Positions 28,442 through 36,651 of a DNA stretch of 64,000 bases are shown here, one piece after another. The notes under the pieces are model-generated. The model ran no database searches. It saw nothing but the letters and a program-made list of their open reading frames with translations, and was not told the DNA's origin. The stretch's first letter is position 1; each line of letters begins with the position of its first letter. Source of the stretch: Dorea sp. D27 (GTDB taxonomy: Bacteria > Bacillota > Clostridia > Lachnospirales > Lachnospiraceae); contig NZ_KQ236743.1 of the NCBI RefSeq assembly GCF_001185345.1, forward strand, positions 322,372 to 386,371, given 5' to 3'. The translations under genes and the position numbers were made by a program.

Positions 28442-29653
28442 ATGAAATACATAATCGTGTTGGGTGACGGCATGGCAGGCCGTCCGCTTGAAGAACTGGG
28501 AGGAAAGACGACACTTGCCGCCGCTCGTACACCGGTCATGGACCGGCTTGCACGGAAGGCGGAAGTAGGCATGGTATCCATGGTGCCGGAAGGCATGGCA
28601 CCGGGTAGCGACACGGCCAATCTCGCCGTGATGGGATATGACCCGAAGATATATTATACAGGACGGTCTCCGCTGGAGGCGCTCAGCATCGGTGTAGATA
28701 TGGAAGATACGGATGTGTCTTTCCGGTGTAATATTGTCACGCTGTCCGAGGAGGACTGTGCATATGAGGAACGGACGATTATCGACCACAGCTCTGATGA
28801 AATCAGCACGCAGGATGCGGCGGTACTTCTGGATGCCCTGAGAGACGGACTGGAGAGGGATGGATACCGTTTTTACACCGGTACGAGCTACCGCCATCTG
28901 CTCATTTGGGAGCAGGGAGCCGTTGTGGATCTGACGCCTCCCCATGATATCCTGACCAGGAAGATTGGTGCATATCTGCCGGATGATGCGGTCCTTCGGG
29001 AGATGATGGCTAAGAGCTATGATATACTGGAAAACCATCCGATTAACGTGGAGCGCAGATGGAAGGGGCTTCATCCTGCCAACTCCGCATGGTTCTGGGG
29101 AGCGGGGAAACGCCCGGCACTCAAGTCCTTTGAAGAGATGACGGGATGCAGGGGAGTCATGATATCTGCCGTCGACCTGCTTAAGGGGATCGCGGTAGGA
29201 GCCGGGATGGACTGCATAGAGGTAGAAGGAGCTGACGGCGGGCTGAATACGAATTATACCGGAAAGGCCATGGCAGCGGTAGACGCATTGACGAAAGGCG
29301 GCTATGATTTCGCCTATATCCATGTAGAGGCTCCGGATGAGATGGGACACCAGGGCATTGTAAAAGATAAAATCACGGCGATAGAGAGGGTAGACGGACT
29401 TGTCGCGGGAAAGATTATAGATGGAATGGAACAAGCCGGTGCAGATTTCCGGATACTTGTACTTCCTGACCACCCTACCCCGATTGAGGTCCGCACCCAC
29501 ACGGGAGACCCGGTTCCGTATCTTCTATACGACAGCACCGCACCTGCAGAAGGTGCGGATGCGTATGATGAGATGACGGCCTCTGGAACAGGGATATACT
29601 GGCCGGACGGTTACAGATTGATCGGGCATCTGCTTGGCGGGGCACGGTCATAA
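28442..29653 (+). CDS. apgM: Archaeal-type cofactor-independent phosphoglycerate mutase family protein (candidate homoserine kinase)
   Basis: Alkaline-phosphatase-superfamily protein of 403 aa, with the metal-binding start IIVLGDGMAGRPLEELGGKT, the active-site segment EGMAPGSDTANLAVMGYDP, and the C-terminal metal site LPDHPTPIEVRTHTGDPVPY. The family includes real 2,3-bisphosphoglycerate-independent mutases, but a subgroup encoded beside threonine genes has been proposed to act as homoserine kinase. Here it sits between hom and lysC, with 18- and 22-base gaps, and no thrB is visible in the window. The threonine role is therefore inferred from context. Confidence 0.85.
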   Translation: MKYIIVLGDGMAGRPLEELGGKTTLAAARTPVMDRLARKAEVGMVSMVPEGMAPGSDTANLAVMGYDPKIYYTGRSPLEALSIGVDMEDTDVSFRCNIVTLSEEDCAYEERTIIDHSSDEISTQDAAVLLDALRDGLERDGYRFYTGTSYRHLLIWEQGAVVDLTPPHDILTRKIGAYLPDDAVLREMMAKSYDILENHPINVERRWKGLHPANSAWFWGAGKRPALKSFEEMTGCRGVMISAVDLLKGIAVGAGMDCIEVEGADGGLNTNYTGKAMAAVDALTKGGYDFAYIHVEAPDEMGHQGIVKDKITAIERVDGLVAGKIIDGMEQAGADFRILVLPDHPTPIEVRTHTGDPVPYLLYDSTAPAEGADAYDEMTASGTGIYWPDGYRLIGHLLGGARS

Positions 29654-29675
29654 AAGAGAAATGCGGGAGGAATAT

Positions 29676-30884
29676 ATGTTAGTTGTTAAGAAATTCGGCG
29701 GCAGTTCTGTTGCCAACAAAGAAAGAATTTTTAATGTGGCGCAGCGCTGTATCGAAGATTACAAAGCAGGAAACGATGTCGTCGTCGTTCTCTCAGCTAT
29801 GGGAGACACGACAGATAACCTGATCGAGATGGCAGAAAGCATCAATCCGGACGCAAAGAAAAGAGAGATGGATATGCTGCTCACCACAGGTGAGCAGGTG
29901 TCGGTGTCGCTGATGGCGATGGCGATGCAGGCACTGGATGTACCGGCGGTGTCGCTCAACGCGTTCCAGGTGATGATGCACTCTACATCGAGATATGGCA
30001 ATGCCCGTTTCAAACGTGTAGACACGGAGCGTATCCTCCATGAGCTGGATTCGAGAAAGATAGTGATCGTGACCGGCTTCCAGGGCGTGAACAAGTATGA
30101 TGATATCACGACGCTTGGAAGGGGAGGTTCGGATACGACTGCAGTAGCGCTGGCCGCTGTCCTTCATGCGGATAAGTGTGAGATATATACAGATGTGGAT
30201 GGCGTGTACACCGCAGATCCAAGGATTGTCAAAAAAGCCAGAAAGCTGGATGTCGTAACGTACGACGAGATGCTGGAGCTGGCCAGCCTTGGGGCTAAGG
30301 TGCTTCACAACAGATCTGTAGAAATGGCAAAAAAATATAATGTAGAATTAGTAGTAAGGTCCAGTCTGAACCGTTCAGAGGGAACTGTAGTCAAGGAGGC
30401 TTCACATATGGAAAAAATGTTAGTGACCGGCGTAGCTGCCGATAAGAACACAGCGAGAATCTCCGTAATCGGAGTGCAGGATAAGCCGGGAATCGCATTC
30501 AATATTTTTGACACGCTGGCTAAGAACAATATCAATGTAGATATCATACTGCAGTCTGTAGGACGTGAGGGGACGAAAGATATTTCATTTACAGTCGCAG
30601 ACAACGATTTGGAAAATGCAATCAAGGTGCTGGAAGATAATAAAGACAGGCTTACGATACAGCAGATTACATGGGAAGAAGAAGTTGCGAAGCTGTCTAT
30701 CGTAGGCGCGGGAATGATGAGCAACCCGGGAGTTGCGGCAAAGATGTTTGAATCGCTTTATAATTCCAGAATCAATATCAATATGATTTCTACATCTGAA
30801 ATAAGGATTACGGTGCTTGTGGATGAGAAAGATATCGACAAGGCCATGGTAGCGGTGCATGACGGATTCGCGGTGAATGATTAG
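29676..30884 (+). CDS. lysC: Aspartate kinase
   Basis: First enzyme of the aspartate family (Lys, Thr, Met). The kinase motif KFGGSSVANKERI, the SAMGDTTDNL loop and GRGGSDTTAVALAA are visible in the first 250 residues, followed by two ACT domains for amino-acid feedback. I chose the ATG at 29676 (402 aa) with GGGAGG 5 bases upstream; an earlier start at 29634 would overlap apgM and add unrelated residues. Its stop codon overlaps the end of the opposite-strand XRE gene by 4 bases. Confidence 0.96.
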   Translation: MLVVKKFGGSSVANKERIFNVAQRCIEDYKAGNDVVVVLSAMGDTTDNLIEMAESINPDAKKREMDMLLTTGEQVSVSLMAMAMQALDVPAVSLNAFQVMMHSTSRYGNARFKRVDTERILHELDSRKIVIVTGFQGVNKYDDITTLGRGGSDTTAVALAAVLHADKCEIYTDVDGVYTADPRIVKKARKLDVVTYDEMLELASLGAKVLHNRSVEMAKKYNVELVVRSSLNRSEGTVVKEASHMEKMLVTGVAADKNTARISVIGVQDKPGIAFNIFDTLAKNNINVDIILQSVGREGTKDISFTVADNDLENAIKVLEDNKDRLTIQQITWEEEVAKLSIVGAGMMSNPGVAAKMFESLYNSRININMISTSEIRITVLVDEKDIDKAMVAVHDGFAVND

Positions 30885-31291
30885 GCGCCGGATTTTACGT
30901 TGTCGTTAATAAAACCGGTAATGATCTGTTTGTGTTCCCTGGAAAGTGTACGGAGTTTCGTGATGATATCCAATTCTTCTTCAGTGAGATAAATAGAATT
31001 ACCGGTATTTTTATCTATAGAAAGCGTATAAGGAATCTTCTGTTCGGCAAATGAACCGGCAGCGGCAGACAGGTCGGCAGAAGGAAGGCAGCCGAGTACG
31101 AGGCCGTCCAGATTGACATTATAAAATCCAGCCAGATACAGAAGAGAATCCAGGTCAGGGGTACGCTTGCTCGTCTCATAGTTTGAGTATGCCTGTCTGG
31201 ATATGTTCAGCATCTCGCTCAGATCCTTCTGAGTCAGATTCTTTTGTTTCCTCAGATACCGTAAATTATTGGCCAGTTGAATGTTTGGCAT
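30881..31291 (-). CDS. XRE-family transcriptional regulator
   Basis: A 136-aa DNA-binding protein. The N-terminal helix-turn-helix (residues about 7-60; LRYLRKQKNLTQKDLSEML then SRQAYSNYETSKRTPDLDSL) is a textbook XRE domain. A short C-terminal helical region (LTEEELDIITKLRTLS) may mediate dimerization. GGGAGG precedes the ATG. It converges on lysC and overlaps it by 4 bases. A perfect dyad immediately upstream suggests autoregulation. Targets are unknown. Confidence 0.88.
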   Translation of the reverse strand: MPNIQLANNLRYLRKQKNLTQKDLSEMLNISRQAYSNYETSKRTPDLDSLLYLAGFYNVNLDGLVLGCLPSADLSAAAGSFAEQKIPYTLSIDKNTGNSIYLTEEELDIITKLRTLSREHKQIITGFINDNVKSGA

Positions 31292-31305
31292 GACAGCTAA
31301 CCTCC

Positions 31306-31329
31306 CAAGTAACTTTACTTGTTAGTATA
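31306..31329 (-). promoter_or_regulatory. Dyad operator and -10 box of the XRE gene
   Basis: CAAGTAA-CT-TTACTTG (31306-31321) is a perfect 7-2-7 inverted repeat. It lies right beside TATACT on the reverse strand (31324-31329) and about 15 bases before the XRE start codon. A repressor bound there would block the start of transcription. Confidence 0.6.
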
Positions 31330-31405
31330 GCAATTTGTCCAATAAATAGATATCTATGCATCGAAACGTTGCCTGTGGATAGAAAGAAACAGAACGTTGC
31401 TCGCA

Positions 31406-31849
31406 TTACAGCCTGCTCAGCGCACTGTTGTGGTATCTGCCGGAAAAAGTGACATCTTCCCCAAACCATTCCGGAGGGGTAAAAGAAGAGGCGGCATCCT
31501 CATCCGGAAATTCCACCTCTGCGAGCATGAGCGGAGCAAGGCTGCCTTCAAAAATATCCAGTTCAATCGTGAGGGAGTCTGCATACGGTATCATATAGCG
31601 CTTTTTCTGTATGAGACGTCCGTCGATCTTCTCCAGCAGATGTTCATATGCGTCTTTTGTGAGGGGCAGGTTATATTCCTCCCTGACCATCAGGCCCTTT
31701 GATTTGTACGTCAGCTCGAATTTGTCGTTGTCACGTCGGATGCGAACGACAGGGTCTGTATTCAGATATCCCTGTTCGATGATACGGCACGGGAATCCGC
31801 CCAGACTGCCGGGGAGTTCATCCACTAGAAATTTACGTTCTATTTCCAT
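31406..31849 (-). CDS. CYTH-domain protein (triphosphate tunnel metalloenzyme family)
   Basis: A 147-aa protein with the signature N-terminal EIERKFLV and the later charged strands VRIRRDNDKFELTYKSKG, REEYNLPL, KKRYMIPY and ELDIFEG that line the triphosphate tunnel. Family members hydrolyse inorganic triphosphate or thiamine triphosphate or make cAMP; the substrate here is unknown. I chose the ATG at 31849, which follows AAGGTGG with good spacing and puts EIERKF at the start. An ATG at 31867 is also in frame. Confidence 0.85.
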   Translation of the reverse strand: MEIERKFLVDELPGSLGGFPCRIIEQGYLNTDPVVRIRRDNDKFELTYKSKGLMVREEYNLPLTKDAYEHLLEKIDGRLIQKKRYMIPYADSLTIELDIFEGSLAPLMLAEVEFPDEDAASSFTPPEWFGEDVTFSGRYHNSALSRL

Positions 31850-32001
31850 ATATTGCACCACCTTCATTTTTATAGTTATGATAATATAGTTTCAGGAAAA
31901 TGTAAACGTATTTGCTTTTTTACATGTTGTTTGTTAATATTTATTCATGATGGCTTTATTAGGCCGTGCAGGGGTTTTCAAAATCAGTAAGGAGGAATTT
32001 G

Positions 32002-32550
32002 ATGAAGAGAGTAAGCGTTATTTTAGCAGATGGGTTTGAAGAGATTGAAGCACTTACCGTCGTAGATCTGCTCAGGCGGGCAAAAATATATGTGGACACG
32101 GTATCTGTTACGGATGAATACATCGTGCACGGGGCGCATGGAATCAATGTCCAGACGGAAGACCTGTTTGATGAGGTGAATTTTGTGGAGTTCGATATGA
32201 TTGTGCTTCCGGGCGGAATGCCGGGGACACGGAATCTGGAGGAGCACAACGGAGTGCGCCGGACCGTGAAAGACTTTATCGAGGAAGGCAAGACCGTGGC
32301 CGCCATCTGCGCCGCGCCGACCATACTCGGCAATCTCGGGCTGCTCAAAGGCAAGCGGGTGACGTGCTACCCTACGATGGAGACGAAGATTCAGGGGGCA
32401 GTCCTCACAGGGGCCCCTGTTACAGTGGACGGCAATATCATTACCGGACGCGGAGCAGGAACAGCCATTGATTTCGCCCTTAAGATTATAGAACAGCTGA
32501 TGGGCAAAGAGAAGGCAAAAGAGATTGCAGAGTCTATCGTCTATGAATAA
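32002..32550 (+). CDS. DJ-1/PfpI-family protein
   Basis: A 182-aa single-domain protein of the ThiJ/DJ-1 group. It has the acidic residue motif ADGFEEIEALT, the glycine loop VLPGGMPGTRNL, and the nucleophile elbow AAICAAPTILG with the reactive cysteine near residue 100. Related proteins are YajL and DJ-1, linked to protection from electrophiles; protease activity is not implied. AAGGAGG precedes the ATG at 32002. The next lipoprotein gene starts 19 bases after the stop. Confidence 0.88.
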   Translation: MKRVSVILADGFEEIEALTVVDLLRRAKIYVDTVSVTDEYIVHGAHGINVQTEDLFDEVNFVEFDMIVLPGGMPGTRNLEEHNGVRRTVKDFIEEGKTVAAICAAPTILGNLGLLKGKRVTCYPTMETKIQGAVLTGAPVTVDGNIITGRGAGTAIDFALKIIEQLMGKEKAKEIAESIVYE

Positions 32551-32569
32551 GATGACAGAGGATTATAAT

Positions 32570-33244
32570 ATGAAGAAATGTCTGAAGCCGCTGCTGCTTG
32601 TCTTTCTATGCATCGTGCTGGCAGCCGGCAGTACTGGCTGCGGACGCGATTTTGACGCGTCCGGGTATGTGAAAGGTGTGCTGGATTTGAATTTTCAGGG
32701 ACAGACGGAGAAGGCTCTGGAGATGATAGAAGGCTCTACGGCGGAGTCTTTGAAAGCGCAGTACAAGGAATTTATAGACACGTTTGTTGCCAATAATATC
32801 ACGAGTGAGATTGATATGGGCGATTTGAAGACGAGCCAGTTCGCGGAGCTCGTGTCGAAGATATTTTCTGTGATGCGCTACAGCGTCGGTGAGGCGGACA
32901 AGACCGGGAAGAAAGAGTATGAGGTTCCGGTGGAAATTCAGCCGGCGGACGTATTTATCCGGTTCCAGCAGCTTTTGACCGCGGACTCTTTACAGATTGC
33001 CCAGGATGTGAAGGACGGGGTATACAAGGGGACGGACGAAGAGGTTCAGCAGCAGATTCTGAACGATATCATCAACCATGCCTATGAACTGTTGGATGTG
33101 GCATCTTCCGAGATGGAGTTCCAGGATGCGAAAACAGTCATAGTAAGGGTAAAAGCAGATAAGAGAAATGAGTATTCCATTGACGAAGATGATATGGACA
33201 ACCTTGTCATAAAAATACTTAGGCTAGATGAAATTCAAGGCTAG
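32570..33244 (+). CDS. Lipoprotein of unknown function
   Basis: A 224-aa precursor with a type II signal peptide (KKCLKP, hydrophobic core, lipobox STGC). The mature part is helical and charged, beginning GRDFDASGYVKGVLDLNF, and looks like the DUF5105-type lipoproteins common in Lachnospiraceae; that assignment is tentative. GAGGA precedes the ATG at 32570; ATGs at 32552 and upstream give no signal peptide at the start. It probably shares a transcript with the DJ-1 gene. Confidence 0.75.
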   Translation: MKKCLKPLLLVFLCIVLAAGSTGCGRDFDASGYVKGVLDLNFQGQTEKALEMIEGSTAESLKAQYKEFIDTFVANNITSEIDMGDLKTSQFAELVSKIFSVMRYSVGEADKTGKKEYEVPVEIQPADVFIRFQQLLTADSLQIAQDVKDGVYKGTDEEVQQQILNDIINHAYELLDVASSEMEFQDAKTVIVRVKADKRNEYSIDEDDMDNLVIKILRLDEIQG

Positions 33245-33348
33245 ATATTTAGAGAGGTTTGTGTTATACTTCTTTAGTGAATGTAATGTAGCATGCCCAT
33301 CTTTCCGGCGGTTGAAAGGCGGGACAGAAACAGGAGGAAATAGTAAAA

Positions 33349-34635
33349 ATGAGTCTACAGGTAGAAAAGTTAGAAAAAAACATGGCAAAACTTACCATCG
33401 AAGTTCCTGCCGATGATTTAGAGAAAGCGCTTCAAAGTGCATATATGAAGCAGAAGAACAAGATCAACATGCCAGGATTCCGCAAGGGAAAAGTTCCGCG
33501 CCAGATGATTGAGAAGATGTACGGAGTGGAGATATTTTACGATGACGCGGCAAACGAGCTGATTCCGAAGGCGTATTCCGACGCATATGAAGAATGCGAC
33601 CTCAATATCGTATCGCAGCCGGACATCAATGTCGTTCAGATTGAGAAGGGCAAGCCGTTTGTGTTTACGGCTGAAGTGGCTACAAAGCCTGAAGTCAAGC
33701 TCGGAGAGTATAAAGGGCTGGAGGTAGACAAGATTTCCACGCGGGTGACACAGAAGGAAGTGGATGCCAAGATTCAGGAAGAGGCAGAGAAGAATGCAAG
33801 GACCGTTGCGGTAGAAGACCGTCCGGTACAGGATGGGGATGAGGTTATCCTTGACTTTGAAGGATTTGTAGACGGTACCCCGTTTGAAGGCGGCAAAGGC
33901 GAGAACTATCCGCTGACCATCGGTTCCAACTCTTTCATTCCCGGATTTGAGGAGCAGCTTGTAGGCGCGGAGACGGGCAAAGAGATAGATGTCAATGTGA
34001 CATTTCCGGAAGACTATCACGCAGAAGACTTGAAGGGAAAGGAAGCTGTATTCAAGTGTACGGTGCATGAGATCAAGGCAAAGGAACTTCCGGAGATTGA
34101 CGATGAATTTGCGGCGGAAGTTTCCGAATTTGATACATTAGAAGAATATAAGGCCGACGTCAAGGCAAAAATCAAAGATGAGAAAGCTGCGGAAGGCAAG
34201 ACGAAGAAGGAAGATCAGGTTGTCGAGCAGGCAGTTAAGAATGCAGAGATGGAGATTCCGAAGGCTATGATTGAGACGCAGGTAAGGCAGATGGCCGATG
34301 ATTTTGCGCAGAGAATCCAGTCTCAGGGATTATCTATGGAGCAGTATTTCCAATTTACAGGCATGACAGCAGAGAAGATGCTGGAGGAACTCAGACCTCA
34401 GGCAATCAAGCGCATCGAGACCCGTCTCGTTCTGGAAGCAATAGCCAAAGCTGAGAACATCGAAATCAGCGACGAGAAGATCGACGAAGAAGTGGCGAAG
34501 ATGGCTGAGTCATATAAGATGGAAGTCGATAAGTTGAAAGAATTTATGGGCGAAAATGAAAAGAATCAGATGAAGGAAGATATGGCTGTACAGGAAGCAG
34601 TGACATTCCTCGTGGAGAATGCTGTAGAGAAATAG
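33349..34635 (+). CDS. tig: Trigger factor
   Basis: Ribosome-bound chaperone and peptidyl-prolyl isomerase. At 428 aa it shows an N-terminal ribosome-binding domain with GFRKGKVPR (the signature loop), an FKBP-type PPIase domain (about 155-240, QDGDEVILDFEGFVDGTPFEGG), and a helical C-terminal chaperone domain. AGGAGG precedes the ATG. It heads the tig-clpP-clpX series, a conserved Firmicute order. Confidence 0.97.
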   Translation: MSLQVEKLEKNMAKLTIEVPADDLEKALQSAYMKQKNKINMPGFRKGKVPRQMIEKMYGVEIFYDDAANELIPKAYSDAYEECDLNIVSQPDINVVQIEKGKPFVFTAEVATKPEVKLGEYKGLEVDKISTRVTQKEVDAKIQEEAEKNARTVAVEDRPVQDGDEVILDFEGFVDGTPFEGGKGENYPLTIGSNSFIPGFEEQLVGAETGKEIDVNVTFPEDYHAEDLKGKEAVFKCTVHEIKAKELPEIDDEFAAEVSEFDTLEEYKADVKAKIKDEKAAEGKTKKEDQVVEQAVKNAEMEIPKAMIETQVRQMADDFAQRIQSQGLSMEQYFQFTGMTAEKMLEELRPQAIKRIETRLVLEAIAKAENIEISDEKIDEEVAKMAESYKMEVDKLKEFMGENEKNQMKEDMAVQEAVTFLVENAVEK

Positions 34636-34666
34636 CCGTATCACATAGTCAGGAGGAGACGAATAC

Positions 34667-35248
34667 ATGAGTTTAGTACCTTATGTCATTGAACAGACCA
34701 GCCGCGGAGAACGCTCCTACGACATCTATTCAAGATTATTAAAAGACAGGATCATATTTTTAGGGGAAGAGGTAACGGACGTATCAGCAAGCGTGGTAGT
34801 GGCCCAGTTATTATTCCTGGAAGCAGAAGACCCGGAAAAGGATATCCATCTGTATATCAACAGCCCGGGAGGTTCCGTGTCAGCAGGTCTGGCCATATAT
34901 GACACGATGCAGTATATCAAGTCCGACATAGAGACAATCTGTATCGGCATGGCCGCAAGCATGGGGTCCTTCCTTCTTGCGGGAGGGACGAAAGGAAAAC
35001 GGCTTGCTCTGCCGAATGCAGAGATTATGATTCACCAGCCTTCCGGCGGTGCACAGGGACAGGCAACTGAGATTCAGATTGCAGCGGAACATATTTTAAA
35101 AACCCGTCAGAGGCTGAATCAGATTCTGGCGGAGAATACGGGACAGCCGCTGGATGTTATCCGCATCGATACAGAGCGTGATAACTTCATGTCTGCGGAG
35201 GAAGCGAAGGCTTACGGGCTCATTGATGAAGTGATTAAGAACCGGTAA
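34667..35248 (+). CDS. clpP: ATP-dependent Clp protease proteolytic subunit
   Basis: Serine protease barrel that partners ClpX and ClpC. At 193 aa it has the full catalytic triad: serine in [14 protein letters not shown], histidine in [13 protein letters not shown] and the downstream aspartate in [21 protein letters not shown] precedes the ATG. It lies 31 bases after tig and 32 before clpX. Confidence 0.98.
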   Translation: MSLVPYVIEQTSRGERSYDIYSRLLKDRIIFLGEEVTDVSASVVVAQLLFLEAEDPEKDIHLYINSPGGSVSAGLAIYDTMQYIKSDIETICIGMAASMGSFLLAGGTKGKRLALPNAEIMIHQPSGGAQGQATEIQIAAEHILKTRQRLNQILAENTGQPLDVIRIDTERDNFMSAEEAKAYGLIDEVIKNR

Positions 35249-35280
35249 GGAATAGCGGAATGTCCCAGAGAGGTGAAAGC

Positions 35281-36540
35281 ATGGCAGGAAAGAACGACGA
35301 TCAGGTAAGATGTTCGTTTTGCAACAAGACACAGTCACAGGTCCGCAAGCTGATTGCAGGTCCGAACGGGGCTTATATCTGTGATGAGTGTATCGACGTA
35401 TGTGCAGAGATTATTGAAGAAGAATTTGAATATGATGACAGGAGGCACTGGAATCCATTTGCAGACATCAATCTTCTGAAACCAGAAGAAATCAAGGAGT
35501 TCCTCGATGAGTATGTCATCGGTCAGGATGAGGCGAAAAAGGTGCTTTCTGTAGCCGTCTACAACCATTATAAACGGATTATGGCGCAGAAGGACCTGGG
35601 GGTGGAGCTCAACAAGAGCAATATTCTCATGCTCGGCCCGACTGGGTGCGGCAAGACGCTGCTTGCCCAGACCCTCGCCAAGATATTGAATGTGCCGTTT
35701 GCCATCGCTGACGCGACTGCGTTAACTGAGGCAGGATACGTAGGGGAGGATGTGGAAAACATTCTTCTGAAGATTATCCAGGCCGCAGACGGAGACGTTG
35801 AACGGGCAGAATACGGCATCATCTATATCGACGAGATTGATAAGATTACGAGAAAGTCCGAGAACCCTTCCATCACAAGAGATGTGTCCGGTGAAGGCGT
35901 GCAGCAGGCGCTGCTCAAGATTATCGAAGGCACGGTTGCCAATGTCCCGCCTCAGGGAGGAAGAAAGCATCCGCATCAGGAGCTGATACAGATTGACACG
36001 ACTAACATCCTTTTCATATGCGGAGGCGCGTTCGAGGGGATTGAAAAGATTGTCGAGAACAGGATAGACAAGAAAGCGATAGGATTTAACGCAGATATAA
36101 CGGAGAAGCATGAAAATGATGTGGACCGTCTGCTGAACCAGGTGCTGCCGCAGGATCTTGTGAAGTATGGAATCATCCCGGAGCTTGTCGGACGTGTACC
36201 GGTGACGGTCGCACTCCAGATGCTTGACAAGGAAGCGCTCATGCGTATACTTACAGAGCCGAGAAGCGCGATAGCCAAGCAGTACCAGAAGCTGCTCGAG
36301 CTGGACGGCGTGGATCTTGTGTTCGACGAGGAGGCGCTGGAAGAGATTGCAGAGACATCGCTCAAGCGCAAGACAGGCGCCAGAGGACTTCGTGCAATCA
36401 TGGAGAATGTCATGATGGATATCATGTACCGCGCTCCGTCAGACGAGACGTTGAAGACATGCCGAATCACGAAAGAAGTTGTAAAAGGAACCGGAGAGCC
36501 GGAGTGTGAACACACTGCCGTCAGATCGGAAAGTGCTTAA
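35281..36540 (+). CDS. clpX: ATP-dependent Clp protease ATP-binding subunit ClpX
   Basis: AAA+ unfoldase that feeds ClpP. The N-terminal zinc-binding domain (CSFCNK and CDECID) precedes the AAA+ module with Walker A GPTGCGKT, Walker [11 protein letters not shown], and the sensor region. I chose the ATG at 35281 (419 aa, [14 protein letters not shown]) because AGAGGTGA lies just upstream; an ATG at 35260 would add seven residues without a ribosome site. Confidence 0.97.
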   Translation: MAGKNDDQVRCSFCNKTQSQVRKLIAGPNGAYICDECIDVCAEIIEEEFEYDDRRHWNPFADINLLKPEEIKEFLDEYVIGQDEAKKVLSVAVYNHYKRIMAQKDLGVELNKSNILMLGPTGCGKTLLAQTLAKILNVPFAIADATALTEAGYVGEDVENILLKIIQAADGDVERAEYGIIYIDEIDKITRKSENPSITRDVSGEGVQQALLKIIEGTVANVPPQGGRKHPHQELIQIDTTNILFICGGAFEGIEKIVENRIDKKAIGFNADITEKHENDVDRLLNQVLPQDLVKYGIIPELVGRVPVTVALQMLDKEALMRILTEPRSAIAKQYQKLLELDGVDLVFDEEALEEIAETSLKRKTGARGLRAIMENVMMDIMYRAPSDETLKTCRITKEVVKGTGEPECEHTAVRSESA

Positions 36541-36545
36541 TAAAA

Positions 36546-36581
36546 AGGCGGGTGCAGAATCAGTTTTGTGCCCGCTTGTTT
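36546..36581 (+). terminator. Terminator after clpX
   Basis: An 11-bp stem with G-U pairs (about 36550-36560 with 36565-36575) ends in CTTGTTTT. It should separate clpX from lon. Confidence 0.65.
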
Positions 36582-36590
36582 TAAATTGTC

Positions 36591-36633
36591 AAAGGGGTCA
36601 GACCCCTATGCACCATAGGGGTCTGACCCCTTT
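36591..36633. repeat. 43-bp near-perfect palindrome of the GGGGTCAGACCCC type
   Basis: Arms 36591-36610 and 36614-36633 pair perfectly over 20 bp around CAC. Each arm itself contains the palindrome AGGGGTCAGACCCCT. It lies between the clpX terminator and the lon ribosome site, so it would form a strong hairpin in or just before the lon leader. GGGGTCAGACCCC palindromes resemble REP-type elements linked to RAYT transposases in other bacteria; no such transposase is in the window. Confidence 0.8.
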
Positions 36634-36651
36634 CAAAATAGGAGAAATTGT

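Noticed and set aside
27827-29500. A 557-codon reverse-strand open frame across hom and apgM
   Set aside because: Both forward genes are well supported; the reverse reading is a codon-usage shadow with no motif.
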